A stretch of 64,000 nt of DNA from DASXHZ01 sp036488085. Its GTDB lineage: Bacteria; Acidobacteriota; Thermoanaerobaculia; Gp7-AA8. Shown here one piece after another: positions 1 to 8,561 of the stretch. Location: NCBI GenBank assembly GCA_036488085.1, contig DASXHZ010000058.1, positions 78,498 to 142,497 of the forward strand. The letters run 5' to 3'. The notes under the pieces are model-generated. The model was not told where the DNA came from. It saw only the letters and a program-made list of their open reading frames with translations, and made no database searches. Position numbers and translations under genes: made by a program. The first letter of the stretch is position 1, and every line of letters begins with the position of its first letter.

Positions 1-553
1 GCTCATCGCGCGTCGGGAAGTCGAGGTCGACGAGCGTCGAGGTGTCGATGTCGATGTTGTAGAACTCGGCGGCGAGCGCCTCGTCGATCAGCGATTCGAG
101 CGCTTTCACTTCGCTCGCTTTTCCGTCCGGCGTCGCCCACTTTTTGGCGCTCGCCTGGAAGTGGTCGCCCTGGATGAACACCGCTCCGGCGAATCCTTCC
201 TTGATCGCCGCCGCGAGAACGCACGCGGAGTACTCGCCCGGTCGTTGCTCGCTGTATCCGATCTCGGAGCGCGCGATCTCGAAGATGAACGCACCGACTT
301 GATGCCGCATCGCCGCACGGAAGAGCGCGCGCGCGACGTCGTACGTGAGGGCGCGGATGTTGTGCGCCGGTACGGTGAACGCCGGCGTCAGCTCGCCGCG
401 TCCGATCGCGTCGTACAGCGGGAAGATCGACGACGGAACGGCGCCCGCCTGTCTCGCGCGAAGGTGGATCTGTTTCCGCGCCTCCGCCTTCGACGCGGCG
501 TCGCTGCCGAAGACGGCCGTCTTGACGAGATCGTCGATGCTGTCTTGAGTCAT
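1..553 (-). CDS. Class II fructose-bisphosphate aldolase-like protein (partial, C-terminus outside window)
   Basis: The first 184 codons of a minus-strand gene run off the left edge. The start is the ATG at 553-551, opening MTQDSIDDLVKTAVFG. Family signatures seen are PAFTVPAHNIR near residue 58, FEIARSEIGYSEQRPGEY near residue 95, the metal-site-like VFIQGDHFQ and YNIDIDTSTLVDLDF. This resembles the class II aldolase/tagatose-bisphosphate aldolase superfamily, in which the histidine of GDHFQ would bind the metal ion. It would cleave a ketose bisphosphate in glycolysis or a related pathway. The response-regulator gene lies 9 bp upstream on the same strand. The assignment is by motif; the exact sugar-phosphate substrate cannot be told from this fragment. 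Confidence 0.65.
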   Translation of the reverse strand, partial: MTQDSIDDLVKTAVFGSDAASKAEARKQIHLRARQAGAVPSSIFPLYDAIGRGELTPAFTVPAHNIRALTYDVARALFRAAMRHQVGAFIFEIARSEIGYSEQRPGEYSACVLAAAIKEGFAGAVFIQGDHFQASAKKWATPDGKASEVKALESLIDEALAAEFYNIDIDTSTLVDLDFPTRDE

Positions 554-562
554 GGGCGCGTT

Positions 563-934
563 TTATAGCACGCCCACATGCTCCCGGATCTTTTCCAGCA
601 GGTCTTCCAGATCGAACGGTTTTTGCACCGTTCCGTTCGCACCAAGCTCGGCGATTTCGTCGGGTGCGACCGGGTCTCCGGTGAGGAGGAGGATCGGTAG
701 CCGTTCGAGGCCGGCTTCCGATCGCAAGGCCCGGATGACGTCCCCTCCCGACATCCCCGGCATGTTCTTGTCGAGCAGTACCAGATCCGGCGCCTCCGCG
801 CGCGCCGCCTCGACCGCCGCCACGCCGCTGTTCGCCGTGCGCGCCTCGTAGCCGAACTCACGGAGGAGGCTTCGCATCAGCGTGATGATCGGGAGGTCGT
901 CATCCACCACGAGGATGATCGGTTTGCGCGGCAT
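563..934 (-). CDS. Single-domain response regulator (CheY-like receiver)
   Basis: A 123-residue stand-alone receiver domain. It has the acidic cluster DDD at residues 11-13, the phosphoacceptor Asp55 in VLLDKNMPG, Thr85 in LLLTGD and the conserved Lys105 in QKPF, so all catalytic positions are present. The start chosen is the ATG at 934-932 (MPRKPIILVVDDD). The frame stays open further upstream, but that extension does not look like protein. There is no output domain, so it probably passes phosphate or binds a partner rather than DNA. No histidine kinase is nearby, so its partner is unknown. It probably shares a transcript with the aldolase gene downstream. Confidence 0.88.
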   Translation of the reverse strand: MPRKPIILVVDDDLPIITLMRSLLREFGYEARTANSGVAAVEAARAEAPDLVLLDKNMPGMSGGDVIRALRSEAGLERLPILLLTGDPVAPDEIAELGANGTVQKPFDLEDLLEKIREHVGVL

Positions 935-1061
935 GGGTATCACTCTATCCTGAGGAGCCGAAGGATCGGTTGCGTCTCGCGCGGTTTGCGTAGCTGGCGC
1001 GCAAGTTACGCAAGACCTGAACGCCACCCGCTCCGCGCTCAGGAGATAAACTGCGTGACCG

Positions 1062-1745
1062 ATGCCCGTTCGCCACGACCGCAAAGTGTCGATCCTCGAT
1101 GTCATGGGCCCGGTGATGGTCGGACCTTCGTCTTCGCATACGGCCGGCACGGCGCGTCTTGGGCGCGTGGCGCGTGAGATCCTCGACGAGGAGCCGGTCG
1201 ACGTTCACTTCTATCTCCACCCGCCGCTCGCCGCGACGTACCGCGGCCACGGCTCCGATTTCGCGCTCGCGGGCGGGTCGATCGGGCTCAACGTCGATGA
1301 TCCCCGCATCCCGGAGGCGATCCGCATTGCGGAGCAGATGGGCGTCGAGATCGCCTTCTCGGAAGAGGACCTCGGCGAGGTGCACCCGAACACGGTACGA
1401 ATCGAGATCCGCGGGAAGACGCGCCAGGCAGAGATCGTTGGCTCGTCGATCGGCGGCGGGGTCATCGAGGTCTTCAACATCAATGGCTTCCAGACGAGGT
1501 TCAAGGGCGACTCGCCAACGCTCCTCCTCTTCTACCGAGACCGCCCCGGCATGATCTCGGAAGTCACGCGCATCATCGCCGAGGAGGGGATCAACATCGC
1601 GTCGCTGTACTGCTCGCGCAAACAGCGCGGCAAAGACGCCTTCATGCAGATCGACGTCGACTCGCCCCTCGGCAAGACCGCAATCGACCGCATCTGCGGC
1701 ATCGGCGACGTCGCGGAGGCGAAGTACCTGGACCGGATACCGTAG
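1062..1745 (+). CDS. sdaAB: L-serine dehydratase, beta subunit
   Basis: 227 residues. The N-terminal serine dehydratase beta domain is clear from VSILDVMGPVMVGPSSSHTAG, and an ACT domain follows from about residue 150 (LLLFYRDRPGMISEVTRIIAEEGINIA, interrupted here). Together with the alpha subunit 100 bp downstream it would form the Bacillus-type two-subunit iron-sulfur L-serine ammonia-lyase, which converts L-serine to pyruvate and ammonia in the cytoplasm. The ACT domain is expected to sense an amino acid. The start is the ATG at 1062; an internal ATG also exists but would cut into the conserved start. A hairpin-forming repeat separates it from sdaAA. Confidence 0.92.
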   Translation: MPVRHDRKVSILDVMGPVMVGPSSSHTAGTARLGRVAREILDEEPVDVHFYLHPPLAATYRGHGSDFALAGGSIGLNVDDPRIPEAIRIAEQMGVEIAFSEEDLGEVHPNTVRIEIRGKTRQAEIVGSSIGGGVIEVFNINGFQTRFKGDSPTLLLFYRDRPGMISEVTRIIAEEGINIASLYCSRKQRGKDAFMQIDVDSPLGKTAIDRICGIGDVAEAKYLDRIP

Positions 1746-1807
1746 CGTTACCCGTTATCCGTTATCGCCGGGGCTCTCCGATAACGGGTAACGGGTAACG
1801 GATAACG
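1746..1807. repeat. Inverted heptamer array between sdaAB and sdaAA
   Basis: The left arm is built from the 7-mers GTTACCC, GTTATCC and GTTATCG. After a ~11-nt GC-rich spacer come GATAACG, GGTAACG, GGTAACG and GATAACG. The arms are complementary, so the RNA would form a long hairpin. There is no T-run after it. It is one of several such arrays in this window, and the same GATAACG word recurs at 40394-40450. Confidence 0.85.
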
Positions 1808-1848
1808 CCTCTGGAAGCCTTTCACCTCGCCCAGCGTTGACCCTACCG

Positions 1849-2787
1849 ATGATCGAATCTTTCAAGCAGCTCGAAGAGGCCGGCCGCGATCGCGACATTG
1901 CGGATGTTTTTCTCGAGGTCGACGAACAGGAGCACGGGGTTCCGGGGGAGCAGATCCTCGCTTCGCTCGCGAAGCGGCGCGAAGTGATGCGCGACTGTGT
2001 GGAGCGCGGGAAGAGCGGCGGCATCTCGATGGGGAAACTCGTCGGGAACGAGGCGAAGAAGCTGAATGAAGCGTTCGCCGCCGGCAAGACCTTTCTCGAC
2101 CCGCTGACCATTAAGGCCGAGCTCTACGCGCTCGCCGTGATGGGGGAGAACTCGCGGATGGGCGTCATCGTCGCGGCACCGACGGCAGGTGCGGGAGGCG
2201 TCGTTCCCGGCATGTTGCTGGCGCTCGAGGAAGAGCGGCACGTCGATCCGGAGAAGACCGTGCGCGCGCTCGTGGTCGCAGGCGGCATCGGCTCGATCGT
2301 GGCCCTATCGGCGAACATCAGCGGCGCTGCCGGCGGTTGCCAGAACGAAGTGGGCGTTGCCTCGGCCATGGGAGCGGCGGCGGTCGCATACATGATGGGC
2401 GGCGACACGCACACGTGCATTCACGCCGCGGCGCTGGCGCTCAAGAACACCCTCGGGCTCGTGTGCGATCCGGTCGGCGGCCTCGTCGAGGTGCCGTGCG
2501 TGAAGCGCAACGCGCTCTTCGCGGTGCACGGCCTGACGGCGGCGCAACTCGCCCTGGCGGGCGTCGACTCGGTCATCCCGATGGACGAAGTCGTCGAGGC
2601 GATGGTTCGCATCGGCCGCGCGTTGCCGCGCGGCCTCAAGGAGACGGCCGAAGGCGGTCTCGCGACGACGCCCACCGGCTGCGCGATCGGCCAGCGGTTG
2701 AAGGACGAAGCAAATCAGCGGCGTGCTGAACGCGCCGCCGAGCGCGAGCGCGTCGCCTTGGAGCGCAAGGAGCAAGTACATCCGTAG
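1849..2787 (+). CDS. sdaAA: L-serine dehydratase, alpha subunit
   Basis: 312 residues from the ATG at 1849; an in-frame TTG at 1837 is possible but adds only MTLP. Typical motifs are SMGKLVGNEAKKLNEAFAAG, APTAGAGGVVPGML and LGLVCDPVGGLVEVPCVKRN. Cys164, Cys206 and Cys217 are the likely [4Fe-4S] cluster ligands, as known for this family, where the cluster itself binds serine. It is the catalytic partner of the beta subunit upstream. The C-terminal ~30 residues are charged (ANQRRAERAAERERVALERK) and look like an extension. Expression may be affected by the hairpin repeat in the gap. Confidence 0.93.
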   Translation: MIESFKQLEEAGRDRDIADVFLEVDEQEHGVPGEQILASLAKRREVMRDCVERGKSGGISMGKLVGNEAKKLNEAFAAGKTFLDPLTIKAELYALAVMGENSRMGVIVAAPTAGAGGVVPGMLLALEEERHVDPEKTVRALVVAGGIGSIVALSANISGAAGGCQNEVGVASAMGAAAVAYMMGGDTHTCIHAAALALKNTLGLVCDPVGGLVEVPCVKRNALFAVHGLTAAQLALAGVDSVIPMDEVVEAMVRIGRALPRGLKETAEGGLATTPTGCAIGQRLKDEANQRRAERAAERERVALERKEQVHP

Positions 2788-2834
2788 ATGTGATCTGCAT
2801 CGATCGATCGAGCAGTTCCGCTCGCGCGTCACGC

Positions 2835-3419
2835 CTACTTGAACGACGCCAGCCTCGTCCCGATGTAGATCGAGTTCACATTCAGGCCGGGGTTCCGCTC
2901 CGCGATCACGCCGTTCGAGATGTGGAAGAAGCGCCAGCCGATGTGCAGCGGCGTCCTCGACTGCGGGAAGAAGACGGCGCCGATGGCGAGCTGCGACTGG
3001 AAGTTGACGTGTGACGTCGTCGCCGGAACCTCGCGCATCGACCACATCGGGCCGGAGCCGATCTCGAGGAACGGTTGCGCGCGATTCGATCCGGTGCGCC
3101 AGAGGTGCCGCGCGTAGAGGCCGAGACCGAACGCCTTCACCTGGTTCGTCGCTGCGCCGAGGTGGTACGGGTCCCACTCGCGCGGCTGATCGACGTCGCT
3201 GAAGATGAACGTCGTGCCGATCTCGGTGTGCGAGATCCAGCGCTGCACCCGTTTCGAATCCCACACGAGCTCGAGCTGCGCCGACCCGATGCGGGCTTGG
3301 CCGTGCCAGTTCTGCATGCTCACCCCGCCGGAGAAATAGCCGTTGAGATCGCGTGGTCCGGCGAGAGAGGGAAGGGACAAAGCTGCCGCCAGCAGAAAGC
3401 TCGCGATCGATGTGCGCAT
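2835..3419 (-). CDS. PagL-like lipid A 3-O-deacylase (acyloxyacyl hydrolase)
   Basis: 194 residues with a signal peptide (MRTSIASFLLAAALSLPSLA) followed by beta-barrel-like alternation. Near the C-terminus is HISNGVIAERNPGLN, the PagL His-x-Ser catalytic motif followed by the NPG segment. Enzymes of this family sit in the outer membrane and remove the 3-O acyl chain of lipid A. It is the last of three minus-strand genes: the GWxTD/VWA gene ends 7 bp upstream. The start is the ATG at 3419. Function is inferred from the motif plus size; specificity is not known. Confidence 0.78.
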   Translation of the reverse strand: MRTSIASFLLAAALSLPSLAGPRDLNGYFSGGVSMQNWHGQARIGSAQLELVWDSKRVQRWISHTEIGTTFIFSDVDQPREWDPYHLGAATNQVKAFGLGLYARHLWRTGSNRAQPFLEIGSGPMWSMREVPATTSHVNFQSQLAIGAVFFPQSRTPLHIGWRFFHISNGVIAERNPGLNVNSIYIGTRLASFK

Positions 3420-3425
3420 GTTCGG

Positions 3426-5891
3426 CTAAGGATAATACCCGCGAATCGTCTTCGCGCGCCCTTCGGTGACCTGCACGGTCACGTCGCGCCACTTGCCGCC
3501 TGGCTTGACGTCGTTGCCTGGGTAGAAGCCGAGGATGTACTGCGAGCGGAGCTCGTTATGGATGTCGTCGTAGATCTTCCCGAGCTGCGAGGCGGAATCG
3601 ATCGCGTACATGTTTCCGCCGGTTTCGCCGCAGAAGGCGGCGAGTTGGTGCTTCACCTTGAGGTCCGCCCCCTTGAGGCCGACGGCGATCGCATAGATTG
3701 GGACCCCGGAGCGGCGCGCGTACTCCAATGCCTGATCGAACGTGTACTTCGAGGTGGTGTCGCGGCCGTCGGTGATGACCACCAGCGCCTTCGACCCCTT
3801 CACGCCGACGAAGTTGTAGAGCGAGTAGACGATCGCGTCGTACAGCGCCGTCGACTCCTCGGCGCGCAGCTTCGAGAGCGCGGTATTGAGCTCTTCGCGG
3901 CTCGACGACCACGTCTGCGCGACCTGCGGCTGCGAGTCGAACGAGACGAGGAACGCCTTGTCGCCCGGCCGCAGCACCTTCTCGAGGAACTCGGACGCCG
4001 AGGTCCGGGCCTCCGTCATGCGCGGCTGCATCGAGGCGGACGTGTCGATCGCGAGGCCGAGCGAGAGCGGGAGGTCCTTCACATGTTCGAACTTCGCGAG
4101 CTTGACCGGTTTTCCTTCGTCCAAGACTTTGAACGCGGATTGGTCGAGCGTGGTCACAGGACGTCCATGCGCCAGGACGGTCGTCGGCAACTCGACGAGG
4201 TGCACGTTCACTTCCTCGAGCTGTGAAGGTGCGTTCACGATCACCGTATCCTCGGACGTCGTGCCGTCGTCCAGCGTCGCTACCGCGCGGATGTAGCCGA
4301 TCTGATCGCGGGAACCGACGTCGATCGTCTGCACGTACGGCGGATCGTGCAGCGTCGCGACCTTGTTCTCGTTCCAGAAGAGATCGACGCCTCGGAGAGC
4401 GTGTCCCTTCGGTACGCGGAGGTCGAGCAGGACGCGCGTTCGTCCCACGATTCGCGGCGGCGTCACACGCGGCGACGTGATGCGGACGCGAAACGGATCG
4501 GTGCCGGTGTTGACGAGGATCTCGTCGCCGCCGATCGGCTGTTCATGGGCGTCGATCGCGACCACGCGGATGCGATGCGTCTGCGGAACGGCGCCGAGGT
4601 CGAGATCGAGCGAGAAGGGAGGCGAGCGGCGGACGGCGACCTTGCGGCCGTCGAGCCAGAACTCGACGCCCTTCGCGTCGTCACCCGCGAGAATCGTGTT
4701 GATCGTCTGCACGCCGCTGAGGAGCTCGTCGGGGAGCGGGACGATGCGGATGGCCGGAGTGTTCTCCGTTGCCGGTTGCTGGTTGGCGGCCTTCTTCTCA
4801 TCCACTCCCGGCACTTCGAGGTCGCGTTCGATGATCGCCTCGGCTGCCGACGTTCGATCGGACACCTTGATGCGGGCAGCGTAGGTACCGGGAGGCAGCA
4901 TCCGGTCGACCACCAGCGGAAGCATCTCGCGCGCGGTCTCGACCGGGAAGTCGAACCGGTATCGGAAGTTCTCCCACATCCGGCCGTCGCGCGTCAGCTC
5001 GCCGACGAGATCGAGTGCGTATGTCTTCGACTGAGCGACGACCGCCGGCTGAATGGCGGAGCGCGGGATGTCGATCGACATCTGCACGTCCGTCTTGCCG
5101 TTCTCCGCGGCGGGGTAGGCGATGGTCACGCGCGGCTCGATTTTCGCGGCGTTCGGATTCGCGATGACGACGCTATGCGCGATCCGTGCGATCAGCTCGG
5201 GGTCGACGGGCGGAGGCACGAAGAACTTGTAGAGCCGGTCGGCGTTGTCGGCGGACTGACGCAGGGCGCGAAGGAGATCGCCACTGGTCACACACTCCTC
5301 GTCGAACTTTAATTTGCCCGGTCCGTCGAAGATCTTGTCGTGTTTGAAGAGTTCACTCACGAGGCGGTTCCGAGGATCGAAGAGCACCCACTCGCGCTCG
5401 TCCTGCGGCAGAAAAAAGATCAGGCGCACGGGATGGCCGTACTCCGGCTCGTCGACGAATCCCGGATACGTCCAGATCTCGATCGGCCGGACGTAGCGCG
5501 GACAATCGACTTGCTGGACATCGGCCGGCTCGCCGCGCTGTAGAAAGGTCTTTCCGCGGTCGGTCGTGGCGCCGTGGTACTTCTCCTTCACGACTTCGAG
5601 CCGTTCATAATAGAGCTTGCGGAAAGAGTGGTTCGTCGTCCCTTGCGTCTTGTCGCGCCGCGTCCAGAAGTCGTCGATGAAGAGATCGCGCTGCGGGTCG
5701 GTCTCGAGCGTGAGGAAGGTGTTCAGCTCGGCCGGCGTGATGAGGGGCGTGACGTCGATGAGGAACTGCTGGTAGTCGTCGCCTAGCTTGGCGATGCGGT
5801 CTTTCTGCTCGCGCCGAGTGAGCTCGGACGCCGGCAGGATTGCCGGCGCCGCACAGAAGCTCAGCAGGACGGCGAGAACGATCGCTTTCAC
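3426..5891 (-). CDS. Secreted GWxTD/VWFA acidobacterial protein, copy 2
   Basis: 821 residues with a signal peptide (MKAIVLAVLLSFCAAPAILPA). The N-terminal ~180 residues resemble the GWxTD domain (FWTRRDKTQGTTNHSFR, TTDRGKTFLQRGEPADV, PIEIWTYPG). Beta-sandwich-like segments fill the middle. The last ~230 residues are a von Willebrand A domain of the acidobacterial type with the MIDAS motif DTSAS and the closing YILGFYPGNDVKPGGKWRDV. It is a clear paralogue of the gene just upstream (5896-8550), 4 bp apart on the same strand. The family is known mainly from Acidobacteriota and has no established function; metal-dependent adhesion or a secreted scaffold is a guess. Confidence 0.82.
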   Translation of the reverse strand: MKAIVLAVLLSFCAAPAILPASELTRREQKDRIAKLGDDYQQFLIDVTPLITPAELNTFLTLETDPQRDLFIDDFWTRRDKTQGTTNHSFRKLYYERLEVVKEKYHGATTDRGKTFLQRGEPADVQQVDCPRYVRPIEIWTYPGFVDEPEYGHPVRLIFFLPQDEREWVLFDPRNRLVSELFKHDKIFDGPGKLKFDEECVTSGDLLRALRQSADNADRLYKFFVPPPVDPELIARIAHSVVIANPNAAKIEPRVTIAYPAAENGKTDVQMSIDIPRSAIQPAVVAQSKTYALDLVGELTRDGRMWENFRYRFDFPVETAREMLPLVVDRMLPPGTYAARIKVSDRTSAAEAIIERDLEVPGVDEKKAANQQPATENTPAIRIVPLPDELLSGVQTINTILAGDDAKGVEFWLDGRKVAVRRSPPFSLDLDLGAVPQTHRIRVVAIDAHEQPIGGDEILVNTGTDPFRVRITSPRVTPPRIVGRTRVLLDLRVPKGHALRGVDLFWNENKVATLHDPPYVQTIDVGSRDQIGYIRAVATLDDGTTSEDTVIVNAPSQLEEVNVHLVELPTTVLAHGRPVTTLDQSAFKVLDEGKPVKLAKFEHVKDLPLSLGLAIDTSASMQPRMTEARTSASEFLEKVLRPGDKAFLVSFDSQPQVAQTWSSSREELNTALSKLRAEESTALYDAIVYSLYNFVGVKGSKALVVITDGRDTTSKYTFDQALEYARRSGVPIYAIAVGLKGADLKVKHQLAAFCGETGGNMYAIDSASQLGKIYDDIHNELRSQYILGFYPGNDVKPGGKWRDVTVQVTEGRAKTIRGYYP

Positions 5892-5895
5892 GACA

Positions 5896-8550
5896 TCACG
5901 GATAGTAGCCGTGGATCGTCTTCGCGCGCCCTTCGCTCACCTGCACACTCACGTCATGCCACTTGCTCCCCGGTTTCACGCCGTCCGGCGGATAGAAGCC
6001 GAGGACGTATTGAGAGCGGAGCTCGTTCTGGATGTCGCGGTAGATGGCGCCGAGCTGGGACGCGTTCTCGATCGTGTACATGTTGCCGCCGGTCTCGCTG
6101 CAGAACTTGGCGAGCTTGTACTTCACGTCGATCTCGGTCGGCTTCATGCCGATCCCGATGGCGTAGATCGGCACCGCCGCGCGCCGTGCGTACTCGACCG
6201 CCTGGTCGAACGAGAACTTCGATGACGTATCCGCGCCGTCGGTGATGACCACGAGCGCCTTCTGCCCCTTGACGCCGAGGAAGTTGTAGAGCGAGTAGAC
6301 GATCGCGTCGTAGAGCGCGGTCGACTCCTCGGCGCGCAGTTTCGAGAGAGCCGCGTTCAGGTCGCCGAGCTTCGCCGACCACTTCTGGATGAGCTGCGGC
6401 TGCGTGTCGAAGGAGACGAGGAACGCCTTGTCGCCCGACTTCAGCACGTTCTTGAAGAACTCCGCCCCCGACCTCTGCGCCTCCGCCATCCGCGGCTGCA
6501 TCGAGCCGGAGGTGTCGACCGCCATACCGATTGACAGCGGCAGGTTCGCGACGTGCTCGAACTTCGCGATCTTCACCGGCTTCCCTTCGTCGAGCACCTT
6601 GAACGACGACTGGCCGAGGGTGTTGATCGGGTGGCCGTTCGCGATGACCGTCGTCGGCAGCTCGACGAGGTGAACGTTCACCTCCTCCATGAACTGCGGC
6701 GTGTTGATCATCACGACGTCTTCGATCGGCGGCGTCGAATCGTCCTTCAGCGTCGCGACGGCGCGGAGGTACGCGACGCCTTTGTTCTCCGGGATGTCGA
6801 TCGTCTGGACGTACGGCGGACCATAGAGCGTCGCCACCGGCGTCTCGTTGTAGTAGAGCTGGAGCTTGTCGAGCTGCTTCCCGTCGGGCGTCCGCACCGA
6901 CATCTCGACCTTCGTCTTCCCCTTGAGGTTCATCGCCACGCGCGGCGAGACGATGCGGACCCGGAAGGGATCGGTGCCGGTGTTCACGACGATCTCGTCG
7001 CCGGTGATGATCTGCCCCTTGTCGTCGATCGCGACGGCGCGGACGTTGTGCACGCGCGGGACTTCGCCGAAGTCGAGGTCGAGCGTGTACGGCGGCTGCC
7101 GTTTCACCATGACTTTGCGGCCGTCGAGGTAGAACTCGACGCCTTTGATCCGGTCGCCGAACGCGATCGTCTCGATGTGCTGGAAACCCGAGAGGAGGTC
7201 TTCCGTGAGCGGGACGATGCGAAGACTCGTCTCGTTCGATTCCATCACGTCCTTGATGGACGTGAGCTGCGCAGTGGCGTCCGCCTTCTGCTGCTTCGCG
7301 ACGGCGCTCTCGAAGATCTCCGGGACGTCGAGCTCGTTCTCGACGATCGCCTCGGCGCCGGAGTGCGCGTCGGTCACGCGGACGCGCGCTTTGTACTTGT
7401 TCGGACGGAGGAGCCGGTCGACGACCAGCGGGAACTTGTCGAGCTTTGAATCCGCCGGGAAGTCGAACCGGTAGCGGAAGTTCTCGAACATCTGGTCGTC
7501 TTTGAGGACCTCGCCGGTGACGTCGAAGCTGTAAACCGACGAGCCGCTGACCTCCTTCGCGGTCGCCTTGTCGCGCGGGATGAGAACCGTGATCTGCGCG
7601 TCGGTGCGGCTCCCCATCTTGGCGGGGTACTCGACCTTCATCTCGGCCGGAATCTTCGGCGCGTTCGGGTTCGCGATGACGATGGAGCGCAGCGTGTTGT
7701 GCATCGACTCCGGGTCGACCGGCGGCGGGTCCCAAACCTTCGTGACCAGGTCGGTGGAGTTGAGCTGGCTCTGCGCGATGGCGCGCATCAGCTCGTCGTA
7801 GGTGGTGCCGCACTCCATCTGCAACTGAGTCACGTTCATTTCGCCGGATACCCGGCTATTGAAGACTTTGTTCGACAGCGCCCCCGGGTCCTCAGTGGGG
7901 GTGGTCGCCTCTTCGTCCTGCGACACGAGCTCCGCGAGCGACTGATCGTTCGAGGTGATCGGCGCCCAGAGTCGGTAGTCGGACTGGCGGCGCGGGACGT
8001 AGAAGAGAAAACGGACGTCGTGGCCGAAGCTCGGGATGTAGAAGTACTTCCAGATCTCGATCGGCTGCAGCATGGTGCCGCAGTTCGGCACGACGATCTC
8101 GTTGGGCGGCCCTTGCAGCAGGAACATGTGGGCGCGGTCGTTGGAGAGCTGCTTGAACTTTGCGCGCGCTTCCTCGATGCGCGCGTAGTACGTATCGCGG
8201 AACGAGCTGTTGGTCGTGCCGGCCGCCTTGTCGCGGCGGCGCCAGAACTCGATGATCCAGGCATCGCGCTGCGGGTCGGTCTCGAGGATCAGGAACGTGT
8301 CGCGCTCCAGCGGCATGATGATCGGCTCGACGTCTTCGAGGAACTCCTGGTACTTCTCGGCGAGGTTCTTGATGCGGTCTTTTCGCTCGCGGCGCGAAAG
8401 TTTGCGGACGCCCGGATCCGCGGTGGGGTCCTTCTGTTTCGCCGCCGGCGCCGCATTCGGCTGCGGGTCTTGCTTCACCGGAGGGTCAGTCTGGGCGATG
8501 ATGGGTAAAGCGAGAGCGACGGCAACAACTGCGACCGCGATCCTGTTCAT
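5896..8550 (-). CDS. Secreted GWxTD/VWFA acidobacterial protein, copy 1
   Basis: 884 residues with a signal peptide (MNRIAVAVVAVALALPIIAQ) and a proline/lysine-rich linker. Then come the GWxTD-like region (FWRRRDKAAGTTNSSFRDTYY, split here; DRAHMFLLQGPPNE; PIEIWKYFY), beta-rich middle segments, and a C-terminal VWA domain with MIDAS motif DTSGS and the ending YVLGFYPPDGVKPGSKWHDV. It is collinear with the downstream paralogue but has an extra ~60 residues in the first half. It is the first gene of a three-gene minus-strand group ending in the PagL-like gene. Its start codon lies only 11 bp from the divergent cysteine desulfurase start. Confidence 0.82.
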   Translation of the reverse strand: MNRIAVAVVAVALALPIIAQTDPPVKQDPQPNAAPAAKQKDPTADPGVRKLSRRERKDRIKNLAEKYQEFLEDVEPIIMPLERDTFLILETDPQRDAWIIEFWRRRDKAAGTTNSSFRDTYYARIEEARAKFKQLSNDRAHMFLLQGPPNEIVVPNCGTMLQPIEIWKYFYIPSFGHDVRFLFYVPRRQSDYRLWAPITSNDQSLAELVSQDEEATTPTEDPGALSNKVFNSRVSGEMNVTQLQMECGTTYDELMRAIAQSQLNSTDLVTKVWDPPPVDPESMHNTLRSIVIANPNAPKIPAEMKVEYPAKMGSRTDAQITVLIPRDKATAKEVSGSSVYSFDVTGEVLKDDQMFENFRYRFDFPADSKLDKFPLVVDRLLRPNKYKARVRVTDAHSGAEAIVENELDVPEIFESAVAKQQKADATAQLTSIKDVMESNETSLRIVPLTEDLLSGFQHIETIAFGDRIKGVEFYLDGRKVMVKRQPPYTLDLDFGEVPRVHNVRAVAIDDKGQIITGDEIVVNTGTDPFRVRIVSPRVAMNLKGKTKVEMSVRTPDGKQLDKLQLYYNETPVATLYGPPYVQTIDIPENKGVAYLRAVATLKDDSTPPIEDVVMINTPQFMEEVNVHLVELPTTVIANGHPINTLGQSSFKVLDEGKPVKIAKFEHVANLPLSIGMAVDTSGSMQPRMAEAQRSGAEFFKNVLKSGDKAFLVSFDTQPQLIQKWSAKLGDLNAALSKLRAEESTALYDAIVYSLYNFLGVKGQKALVVITDGADTSSKFSFDQAVEYARRAAVPIYAIGIGMKPTEIDVKYKLAKFCSETGGNMYTIENASQLGAIYRDIQNELRSQYVLGFYPPDGVKPGSKWHDVSVQVSEGRAKTIHGYYP

Positions 8551-8561
8551 GAGTGTCCTCG

